Part shown: positions 51,088 to 62,600 of the stretch, in pieces
Numbering within the stretch: position 1 is the first letter of the stretch
Layout of the letters: every line of letters starts with the position of its first letter
NCBI GenBank assembly: GCA_030144725.1
Contig: JASKMD010000003.1
Location: 5,669,587 to 5,733,586 of the forward strand
Reading direction: 5' to 3'
DNA length: 64,000 nucleotides
From: Haematococcus lacustris
Lineage: Eukaryota > Chlorophyta > Chlorophyceae > Chlamydomonadales > Haematococcaceae
Notes under the pieces: model-generated
Seen by the model: the letters and a program-made list of their open reading frames with translations, nothing else
What the model was told of the DNA's origin: nothing
Database searches by the model: none
Translations under genes and position numbers: made by a program

Positions 51088-52346
51088 GGTCACCCCGGCC
51101 ATTGGCCATGCCAATCCGTGACAGGCCTGCCGCTCACACCACGCGCTAGTGAAGGGTAGCTGAGGCTATCGCGGTAAGTCACGCGCGCTAAAACTCGCGT
51201 TTCAGACTGAAGCCTTGTCCCAGATCACCGCCCGCCACCAGGTCGAAAATTGAGATAGCGCAAACAAGTTGCGACCCACTCACAAGAGCAGGGTGGCGAG
51301 GCGCTCCGTGGCGTCCGTAGCAAAGTTCGCACTAATGAGGCAGGCTCGTAGTGCGCCGCAGGCTATCGCAGTGAGCCGTGCTACCACGCCATGTCACTAC
51401 ACCACGAGACTGAGTCACGCCACGCTTCGCTCGGTGCAAGCTGGGTCGGTGCAAGTTGGGTGCATGGCACTGTAATTTTTTCCGTGGCGTCCGCGGCGCC
51501 CGCCACAATGGAGGTTTCCGGCACTGCCACTGCCACTACTTACAAGCTTGGCACGTATCGCTTTATGGCGTTCCAGGAGGGCGCGGCGTCGGGGTCCAGG
51601 ATGGCCCATCGCAATTTTCAGCTTGAATTTCGCGCACAGTGCGAAAAACGAAGCGATGCGGGCGCCCAGCGATAGCACAGGGTCCACCCCGTCGGGGATG
51701 AAGCCAGAAAGCTGCCAATCGGTCCCTGTGATGAGATTGCCCCATGCCACATTCACCCTCGGCCACATTTTGTCATTGTATGTACCACACAAGGTGATAG
51801 AGCTTGCCTGGGCTACATCCCGGAATTTAGACCCGCCCAGCTATCAGTGAAAGGTGGAAGGACGTGGAAAGGACCACTGATCGAAAAGTTTAAGGACTTG
51901 ACACGAAGCCCCGAAATGATGGGGTCAAGGCTTCAGCAGAGTGCACGGTATTGAAACAAAGTCCACGCACGGTGCTGCTGACACTTGAGGGAGATGCTGT
52001 GCATGCTTGGAGGCAGGATCAGGCAGGTCCCGGCTCAGGTGTCAGAAGGGCCCGGGCCAGGTTTTAGGAAGGGCCCGGGCCATGAGGGGTCCCGACCCAA
52101 CCCAGGGAATCTTGCGCTTCGACCTGCGACCCACGTACGGTCGCACCCCGTTGAGCCCCAGGTTGCAGCGAGCGACCATGTTCACAGTCCGCGGGAATGG
52201 CGGGCGGAGTGATCTGGGAGGCTTCAGTCTGAAACGTGAGTTTTAGCGCGCGTGACTTACCGCGATAGCCTCAGCTACCCTTCACTAGCGCGTGGTGTGA
52301 GCGGCAGGCCTGGCACGGATTGGCATGGCCAATGGCCGGGGTGACC
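51088..52346 (-). mobile_element. 1.26-kb long-TIR element, copy 2
   Basis: Same element as 40835-42094, inverted, with the same GGTCACC...GGTGACC ends. The 125-codon frame is at 51792-51415 and differs from copy 1 at about six residues. No target duplication is obvious (CCCTGA to the left, CTCTATC to the right). Confidence 0.75.
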
Positions 52347-53646
52347 CTCTATCAAATCGCACCTCGTTGCAATGTCGCGTTATTTCTTGCCCAACGACGG
52401 TCTTCCGACGCCGCCTGCACCAATGAAAGGCTCGTAAAGCAAGCCTGGCGGGCTGAAATGAGATTGTACTTCTGGCTCGATAGCAGGCGCAGTTCCATCC
52501 CTGATGCCGCTACATACCACTAGAACAATCGATGGTGAGCAGCTGAGGTGTATCCGCGCTCGCTTGCGCCGGCATGGCCTCACTTGCAAGAGGTAACGCG
52601 CCGCTTGCCAGTAGATGCGCACTAATTCGCAGGTGCCAATGTGACAAATGCTATCAGAAATGGTGCAGTATTGAAAGAGTATTTGCATGAAGATTACCAA
52701 CCCCATGTTGGGACATCCTGACTGGTGGTGAGGTGCATTCAACCTTAGTGCTGCTGGAGGCACTGGCACCATGGCAGCCACGGTCAGGGAAGGCAATTGA
52801 GATGTTGGGGCTGTGGTCTCTTTCTGATATTACTCGTGAGGCCTTAGAGTGGCTGCCCGTCAGGTCCCACAAGGTCTGATAAAATGGCTCGAAAAAATGT
52901 ACCGTCACTTTTTGTCGCGTATACTGAACTCCAAGAGATCAAACCGCGACGCCTCGCTGCGGCGTGGTGCTCCGCAGCTTGGCCTGCGAGTGACGGGCTA
53001 AAGTCAACATTGCCCCCCTCCGCGGTATCCTTGCACCAGTGACTCCTTGCACCCTGACGGTAGTGCACGTGCATACAACAACGCCGCAACGACGAGCGAG
53101 GTAGAGCGGTCACTAGTCGGTCGGTCGGCGTGCCGTGATGGGGTGCCGGCATGCATATTTGCAGTGCTGTTTTTGAGATCGATTTGCTGCTTGTTGCTGC
53201 TACGTATCCGTCTGGTTTTTGCGCCCTAGCTCTATCGTATGCTTATACGATAGACGGGAAGGATCTGCAACGTATAAAAGCGGCCCTGCGTTGGTTGGGA
53301 AGCTCTTGAAATCATAGTGTGCTGAATCCTTATTTCTAGGCAGATAGTGCATCAAACGCCGTGCTGACCTCCTGTAGAGATGCAAGCGGTGTGCCCCAAG
53401 AACTTCATCTACTTTGATAGCGTTTTCCTTACGATTATCACCCATATTTACGCCCAGACATACCTAGCATGCTCATGTCTAAAGTACCCCATCATCTCGC
53501 GCTCACCAGACTGCGAAAGTACTTGAAATTGTTCTGGTTCCTCTAAGCTACCACCAGCGTTCATCAGCGGCGCAAATGATGCAGACTGGCGGCCATAATT
53601 AGCGATGGACCGACGCAGTTAGCGTAGCAAGGAAGGATCGGCGATT
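52347..53646. other. Unassigned sequence with a hAT end
   Basis: 52670-52725, read on minus, matches the first ~60 bp of the hAT element at 15558 (TCAGGATGTCCCAACATGGG versus TCAGGCGTTCCCAACATGGG), so a related remnant ends here. A 9-bp-arm inverted repeat, CTATCGTAT/ATACGATAG, lies at about 53231-53252. No gene recognised. Confidence 0.45.
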
Positions 53647-56600
53647 ATGGCAGCTCGGGTTGCAGCTGGCCTTGCCCCGTGGACCCTCAAGGCCGGCTTC
53701 ATCGCAAAGCGTTTCAAGGTGAGGCTTGCCCTTGCCTCCGTGGCTCTGTTCCTTGCAACTTAGCCAAGACATCAAATCTGTTCCCTGCTCCCTTTACCCC
53801 TTCTGCCCTTGCTGCTTGTGCATTTACCCCTACTTTGTAGCGAACGGCTCCTCGAAGCCTAGCTCGCCTCCCAGTACTTCTGTACTGCAGTGTGACATGG
53901 TGGGCGAAAGGGGCAGGTGGGCCTTCGCGCACACCTGCTTCAGAGGTTCGACTCCTCGGGGGAAACGTTCTAAACCCTGGCCGTGTCACGCTGTGGGAAC
54001 GAAGGTAGTTAACGGTTGTCAGCGTGGTGTCTTGCACGCTACATTCTGGTTTCCGACCGACGTTGATTAACGTTACCTTCTTTCACTAAGCAATATGACT
54101 GCTAACAAGGAACCTCCGCCTGGCGGAGATAAACGGGCTGAGCGTCCCGCTCCAGGGGGCCAGACTCCTGGCTCCCCGCCCCCAGCGACTCCAAGCACTG
54201 CCGCTGGAGCCCCAGCAGGAGCCCCTGTTGCGGCTGGGGCGCCAATTACTGGCACGGCACCTGCTGCCAACAACACGCACTCTCTTTCTGCCGCAGCCCC
54301 TGTTCTCGCAGACGTCGAGAAGATCACAGGCCTGCAGCCCGCCCAGGCGCTGGACTTGCTGAGATCTGTTCTGACTTCTCTGAACAGCATCGTTTCTGCT
54401 GAGCCTCAGGCTGCTCCTGTTCCTCCCGCGACTGTTGCTGGCGTTGGTCCTCTCTCGTATGCGGGAGCCCTGACAGCTGCGCCCATCCTCCCTGAAGTCG
54501 GCACTTCTGCCGCAGCAGCTGCAGCTGATGAGATTCAGCGCCTGCGCCAGCAGCTGGTGGGGGTCACTGCGCACCTGGAGGCTGCCCAGAACGAGGCTGT
54601 CCGCGTGCGAGCTGAGCTCTCGGAGATGGAAAGCCTGCAGGACCGCCAGAATGTGGTGGTGAGTGGAGAGCAAGGTGTTGCAGCCATTCGCAGCCAGTCG
54701 GACAGGCCTGTTGTGAACAGAAGCAGTGGCACGTCTGCTGCGTTGCCTGCTCCTGGTGCTGCGCCAGCCTTATCAGGCACTGTTGCACCTGTGGCCCCGT
54801 TGTCAGGCAGACAGACACCTTTGTCTCAGGTTGCACCTCCTGCCAATGCGACACTTGCTGCGCCAGTCCCTATGTCCAGGGTTAAGATCCCAGGTCCTGA
54901 CAAATGGACGGACCAGTGCCTTGCCACTTCCCGAGTAGCAGAAATCTTCTGTGAGGATCTTGAGGTGCACTGCGCATATTTGCGCATAGACCCTGCTGAT
55001 GCCTTGCCCAATTTCTTGACAGGCAAAGCCAGAGAGGTGTGGTATCCTGCAACCAGGAATGCTCACATTCTTGCCCATGGCTCTAGGCCAACATGGGTCC
55101 ACCTGCGTGCTGCCTTTAAGGAAATGGCTGGTGATGACCTGCGCAATGAGTCAGATGTGCACCGCAGGAAACTCCTGGATCCCAATGCCTTGCGCATGTC
55201 AGCTGGTTCCACTTTGAATGCTTATATCACTGATTTCAGGAACACTCTGACGGTGGCAGGTTCTACCTGCATAACACCAGCTATGCTGGTGGCCACCTTC
55301 ATTAGGGGGCTCACGTCTGAGCTGCAGTCCTCAGTGGTGCATGATCTTGCCCTGATGCGTGACCCCACCCTGAACGATGCCATTCAGGCTGCTGTGAATG
55401 CACAGAAGGTACTGTTTGCAGTAGCTACCAACCATGTGGGACGTCGCCCACCTGCTCCCCATGTGGCTGCCTTTGTGCCCCCTAAGCAGATGAACCGCAT
55501 CAGGACTCCTCCTGGCCTTGCTGGAGGACCACCCCCTCCTGCCCCTCGTGGCCCTTACTGGGACGTGTCCAGCAGCAGCAGCAGTGGAGGCCACCGTGGC
55601 AGTCGCCACAGCAGCCAAGGTGGGGGTCGCCATGCTGGCCGTGCTGCCCAGGCTCCCCCTGCCACGGCCCCTGTGTGCCCAGCACCTGCTGCTGGCGGGT
55701 CCACCCTGCCAAATCCTGGCTATGCGTGCCATCACTGCTGGAACCCCAACCACTTCCGTGACTACTGCAACCTGAAGCACCTGCCAGCAGATGAGGCCCG
55801 CCGGGTCAGCGGCTACCCCCGCCCTGCCTCCCTGGGCCCCCCTTCCCGCCATGCCAACCCTCCTGGGGATCTTCCCCCCCGGCCTCAGAAGCGAGACCGC
55901 AGCCCCCCTGGCAAGGGTGGCTGGAAGCAGCAAGGCTCCAGGGGTGACCGGCGCCGTTGAGGCTTTGCCCAACCAGTGCGCCAGGCCTGTGTTGGTGCCT
56001 GTGGGACTGTGCCAGTTAAGCAGGCATGTTTGCCAAGGGACAGTGCTGCTGACGACAGTGTGTTACACTTCTCGTTCTCTGGCAAGGTGAATGGTAGGGA
56101 CTGCACCATGCTCTTTGATAGCGGTGCAGCAGCAAGTTTCATTAATTGTGCAGCTGTTGAGATGTACTCTCTGAGTAGCTACAGACTGCAGCAGCCTAGG
56201 GAGTTCCAGGTTGCAAATGGCCAGCCTGTCATGTGCACACATGCATGCACTGTACAGCTGCAGGTCCAGTCTTTGAACTGCCAAGTAGACTTGTTAGTTA
56301 TGCCAGAGATGTTCTCTGCTTTTGATGTGCTAATGGGTAGCGACTGGTTGCAGTCCAATGGTGCTTTGCTGGACTACCTGGCGCGTACAGTGACCCTGCA
56401 GATGTCAGCTAACAAGACTGTGCTCAAGTGTGAGCCTGCAGCGCCAATTCTGGCCCCACACTGTGCCCATATACTGGCCAAGCATAGTCATGCTACAGTG
56501 TCAGCTAAGGTTGCCTACAAATGGTTAAGAAAAGGAGGCCAATCTCTGGTCGCTCTGATATCTTCTCAACCCGTCAACATTACCCCCCCTCCAGCAAATC

Positions 56601-59600
56601 TGCTGTCCGTGCACCCTACCCCTTCTCCAGCAAATCTGCTGTCCAATGACCCTGTCCCTCACACTCAATCAACAACCTCACCCCCTGGCACACCTATCAA
56701 TTACCCTACCAACATCCCCCATGTTGTGGCAGCTCAGCTGACAGCGCTCATATCTGAGTTTGAGGACGTCTTCGCACCCTTCAACAAACTGCCCCCTCAA
56801 CGTCCAGTGGGACATACCATCCCTCTTCAGCCTGGCTGTAAGCCACCAGCTCTGCCGTCTTATAAGATGAGTCAGCCTGAGCTGCTGGAGATGAAGAAGC
56901 AAGTTGCTGCCTTCCTGGAACAGGGCATCATTGAGCCGTCATCCTCACCCTATGCTGCCCCTGTCCTCTTTGTGAAAAAGAAGTCAGGTGAGTTGAGGAT
57001 GTGCGTAGACTACCGCCAGCTCAATAAGATAACCTTAAGGGATCAATACCCACTGCCTAGAGTGGATGACCTGTTTGACAGGTTAGCTGGTTGCACGGTG
57101 TTCTCATCACTTGACCTACAGGCTGGTTATCACCAGATTAGGATCCCTGATGAGGATGTGCCCAAGACAGCTTTCAGGACACCTACTGGCTTGTACCAGT
57201 TGAAGGTGCTATGCTTTGGATTAACCAATGCACCTGCCACGTTTCAGCGTGTTATGAACAATGTTTTTGCTGATGTCATTAATGACTGTGCCCTGGTGTA
57301 TATTGATGATATACTCATCATGTCCAAATCAGTTCCAGATCACTTCAATCATCTGAGGAGAGTCTTGGAGCTGCTAAGGAAACATCAGTTCCAAGCCAAG
57401 CTGTCAAAATGTGAGTTTCTCAAAACTGCCCTGAAATTTCTGGGTCACATTGTCAGTGATCAGGGTATTGCTGTAGACCCTGATAAAGTGAAATCCATCA
57501 CCTCTTGGCCAGTGCCACGCAGTTTAACTGCCATGCAGCAATTTCTTGGTGCTGCCAATTTTGTGCGCAAATTTGTACACAATTTCAGTGCTCTTGCAGC
57601 ACCACTCACTGACCTGACTGGTAAAGCAGGCACTGAGCTTACCTGGCATAAATGGCCTGATGACAAATTACAAGCTTTCGATGCTCTCAAGCATGCTATA
57701 TCTAAAGTACCTCTACTTAAAATACCTAATATCACTAAGCCTTTCCAGGTATATTGTGATGCCTCTTTGCAAGGCGTTGGAGCTGTGCTCATGCAAGAGG
57801 GTTACCCTCTGGCTTATTTAAGCAAAAAGCTGATTCCAGCTGAGAAGAATTACACCACTGGAGAGCAGCACTCACGATAAACAAGGACCGGTCGCGATTG
57901 GACCGACCATAGCTCATTGGAAAGAGGAGTAGAAGGCCGTTCGAACGGTATAAGTCTTACGTAACTCCGTGCATCCGTTGCGACGTAACTTGGCCGCGAT
58001 TTTCCTAACCAAGCAATCTGCACAGATGTCGGTTGTCCTTTATCTGCACAGCTGCTGCTAGTCGACATCTGCACAGCTGCAGGCGATGTCGACATCTGTG
58101 CAGCTGCGGGAAGTCGACATCTGCACAGATGTCGTATACCGCGACCAACATCTGTGCAGCTGCTGACGACGACATCTGCACAGATGTCGACTTTTACATT
58201 CAATGCTTGGCTGTGCAGATGTATTGACCGACATCTGTGCAGCTGCTGACAACGACATCTGCACAGATGTCGACTATTACATTCGAGCCTTGGCTGTGCA
58301 GATGTTGTCTATAGCATCTGCACAGATGTTGACTTTTACATTCGCGGCTTGGCTGTGCAGATGTCGTGGCTTCATCTGCACAGATGTCGACTATTTCATC
58401 GACTCTTACATCCGCAAAACACATGTATTGACACCCAAACATCCCGCAACATCCCCGCAAAACACATGTATTGACCACCAAACACCCCGCAACACCTCGC
58501 TACACCCCCGCAAAACACATGTATTGACGACCTAACACCCCGCAACACCTCGCTACACCCCCGCAAAACACATGTATTGACACCCAAACACCCCGCAACA
58601 CCTCGCTACACCCCCACAAAACACATGTATTGACACCCAAACACCCCGCAACATCCCCGCAATACACATGTTTGGACACCCAAACATCCCGCAACACCTC
58701 GCTACGGGACTTGCAAGCACATGTCTCGATGCACCATCACTCCACAACACCTCAATATGGAAATGCTAAACACATGCATTGATGCACCCAATGACCGCAA
58801 CACCTCCCTACGATGTGACAAGGTAGCAACGACACAACACAACAACAAGGTGACACCACACACCACCATCACCATCACCATCACCACACTCAGGTTGAAC
58901 ATGCATCACCATCACCATCACCATCACCATCACCATCACCATCACCATCACCATCATCCACACCACACCACACCACACCACACCACACCACACCACCACA
59001 CCACACCACACCACACCACACCGCACCACACCGCACCACACCGCACCACACCACACCACACCACACCACACCACACCACACCACACCACACCACACCACA
59101 CCACACCACACCACACCACACCACACCGCACCGCATCACACCACACCACACCACACCGCACCACACCACAACCCAACAAGGTGACAACACAACAACATCG
59201 CAGCAAGGCGGTAAGATGACGAGGACAACAAGCACGGGCTGACAACCACCCAAGCGCTCAGCTATCCCTTTTGAGAGGGATGGGTAGGGTCATTGTGGTG
59301 TGTGGGCATGGCATGGCCAGGGTGGGCTGGGTGGGCTGCTACTCCAAGCTGCCCGCTCCAGGTTGCCCGCTCCAGGTTGCTACGCCAAGGGTAGGGTAGG
59401 GAGAGGGCTGCTACGTAATGGATAATCGGCGGGCCGAGTACATTATGCGAAAATAATGGACGAGTCCGAGGCGATGCGGACATACACACCGAGGCGCAGC
59501 CGAGGTGTGTATGGCCGCGGAGACGAGGACGAGTCCATCAGATTCGCGTAATGTGCGAGGTAGAGGCGATTATCTGGTATATCTGAGGTCCGCGGCCCGT

Positions 59601-62600
59601 CAATTATACAAAAGTGCTCCCCGCGGCCCGTCAATTATACAAAAGTGCTCCCCGCGGCCCGTCAGTTATACAAAAGCGCAGTCAACGTTAGGTCAAATAT
59701 CTGAAGTTTCCGACGACGAAGTGGCTTAGCAGCAACGACAAAGCGTGCTATTTGTCTATTCGCAATGAGCGCGGCCTCCCCAAAGCCCGAAGCTTCTAGT
59801 CAACATGCCAGCCTGGCAATTATAAGTATACATGCCAGCCTGGCAACATGTCCGCTAAGCTACCGCTCTTTGTTGCATTTGCGGCGTTGAGGTTGCAATA
59901 GTTGCGTGTGCGAGCGTTTTCGGGTAACTCGCGACTTGGAGGTTTCGACGTGCAAGCCTTACATGCAACTAGCACACTCGCGACTTGCGGTACACTTGTG
60001 GAACACGCGCAGTAAGCTGCACGCACTTTGCAGCCTTGATATACTCATCCGAGTTATGAAGAATTATTTGATCCTGTATTTTGCATACACTTCAGATATG
60101 CCAAGGGTAGGGTAGGGAGAGGGCTGCTACGCCAAGGGTAGGGTAGGGAGAGGGCTGCTACGCCAAGGGTAGGGTAGGGAGAGGGCTGCTACGCCAAGGG
60201 TAGGGTAGGGAGAGGGCTGCTACGCCAAGGGTAGGGTACGGAGAGGGCTGCACCTCCTTCCGTTTTCTGTCGCTATATCTTGATCCTATCGCTTAACCTG
60301 ATGGCATCTGGTCGCCTAAGCGGCTGGCTGGCTCGTAGCTAGCCTTTTGGCGACGATTTTTGTTGGCTGCTCCTGGCTGCTCATTGCTGCTATATGGGGC
60401 AATATAAGCTCCTTCGCGGTTCCTTGGCTTCCTTCGCGCCACCTTTGCGAAAACTTCATGCAGATATCACACAGATTGTTGAATAATGGAAGAGTCTTGA
60501 TTCCTTCGCGGTGACTTTGCTTCCTTCGCGGTGCCTTTGCGTAACCTTTATGCAAGCCTTTTCTTCATGTGCACAGCTGCACTACGGTGCAGATGTCGAG
60601 GTATTCATCTGTGCAGATGTCGACATTGTCGGCATCTGCACAGATGTCGTCCTTAGATTATAACCGGCATCTGCACAGATGTCGCCCTTTTATGAATCTG
60701 CACAGATTTAATTACCGACATCTGCACAGATGTCGCCTTTGTTAGCATCTGCACAGATGTCATCCTTAAATTATAACCGGCATCTGCACAGATGTTGCCC
60801 TTTTATGCATCTGCACAGATTTAATTACCGACATCTGCACAGATGTCGCCTTTATTAGCATCTGCACAGATTTAATAACCGGCATCTGCACAGATGTCGC
60901 TTTTCCTAAAGGCATCGACATGCAGCTGCACAGATGACATGCTCATTTAACCGACATCTGCACAGATTCCCAAAAAGGGGGGGGTACCTCGCGCGCGGAT
61001 CGATGTATCTTCGCAACCGCTGCGAGTTAGGACTTCATTCAAGAGCGAGGTCCCCCTTGAACTCAACGCTCTATCGCTCTATCGGAGCAGAAAGTCCATC
61101 CGATGCAAAAAAGGCCCCCGCGTCGGCCTTATTTATCGTGAGTGAGGAATTACTTGCTATCGTTACTGCGTGTAAAGAGTGGCGTTGCTACCTGGAGGGT
61201 GTCCCTTTCACTCTGTATACAGATCAAAAGCCCTTAGTGGCTCTAAAAACACAGAAGGTCTTATCAAGACGACAAAGCAGATGGTTAGAGTTCCTCTCAC
61301 GGTATAATTTTACCATAGAATACCTGCCTGGTGATACTAACCCTGCTGACCCCTTGTCACGCATACCTGATGCTCCTGTCACAAACCCTGTCATGGTTAT
61401 GACCAGGAGCAGGAAGCGCCTTTTGGAGGGGGAGGAAGCTACCGTGCAGCAGCAGCAGCCAGTTGTGCAGCAGCCGCAGCAGGAGCTGCAGCCTCAGTTG
61501 GTGCTGGAGCAGCCTTTGCCCCCACCCCCTGTGCCTTTGCACCCTCTGCATGCTGTCAATATGACAGAGCAGCTGCTGGCAGCATATGCAGCAGATGAGG
61601 CTTTTGCCAGCATGGTGGATCAATATGATCAGGATCAGCATGGGCTGTATCGCACCAGAGGAAGGAACCAGATAGTGGTCCCTAACTGCCCAGAGCTCAA
61701 AACCAGGATATTGGTGGAGATGCATGATGCGCAGTTTGCAGGTCATGTGGGCATTACCAAAACGCTGGAGCGTATCTCCAGGATGTTCTGGTGGCCCCGC
61801 ATGAGGTCTGAGGTACGCCATTATGTGGCCAACTGTGATGCTTGCCAGCGTAACAAATCTGTTAATACCAAACCTGGAGGCCTGCTCACGCCTCTGGCCA
61901 TACCCTATGATAGATGGGAGTCTATTTCAATGGACCTAATTACTAAGCTACCTCCTGGTGAGCATGGCTTTGATGCCATTGCCGTGTTTGTAGACAGGCT
62001 ATCTAAAATGGTGCACTTTGTGCCTTGCCGTGAGTCTATGAATGCTGAGAGCTTTGCCCGTCTCTTCATTGACAATGTGTTTAAACACCATGGAGTACCT
62101 AGAGAAATCATCTCTGATAGGGGCTCCCATTTTACTAATCATTTCTGGGCGTCAATTATGACCATTCTTGGTGTAAAGGAATGTAAGTCTAGTGCCTATC
62201 ATCCACAGTCTGATGGTCAAACTGAGAGGTACAATCGTACCCTAGAGGAAATGCTTCGCCATCATATCTCGCCTGCTCAGTCTGACTGGCCCTTCTTCCT
62301 ATCTCTGGCTGAGTTTGCTGTCAACAATAGTTGGCAGGAGTCCATCCAGTCCACGCCCTTCTTGGTCAATACTGGCCAGTCACCTCTGACACCTGCCTTG
62401 CTGGAGTTGCCTGGCGAGGTGTACTGTCCCACTGCCAGGAGACTGTCTGAGTGGTGGCAGAGCAATGTCAAGCAGGCTCGCCACTTCATGGAACTGGCTC
62501 AGCGGCGGCAGGCCTATATGGCCAATAAGGGACGCAAGGAAGTGGAGTATCACACTGGTCAGCTGGTGCTTCTTAGCACTAAGAACCTCAGGATGAAGCC

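Larger units (their letters stand above)
57869..61144. mobile_element. CACTA-like non-autonomous element 2 (3.3 kb)
   Basis: TIRs CACTCACGATAAACAAGG (57869) and, reverse-complemented, CACTCACGATAAATAAGG (61144), with AG on both sides (57867-57868 and 61145-61146). Taking out the insert and one AG rejoins GEQ to ELLAIV in frame, the expected RNase H sequence, so both ends are exact to the base. The CACT start, short TSD and repeated subterminal motifs are CACTA/EnSpm traits. There is no transposase inside. Confidence 0.85.

Noticed and set aside
58808..59253. Cys/Trp/Val-rich minus-strand frame
   Set aside because: It is the (ACACC)n microsatellite inside the CACTA-like element.
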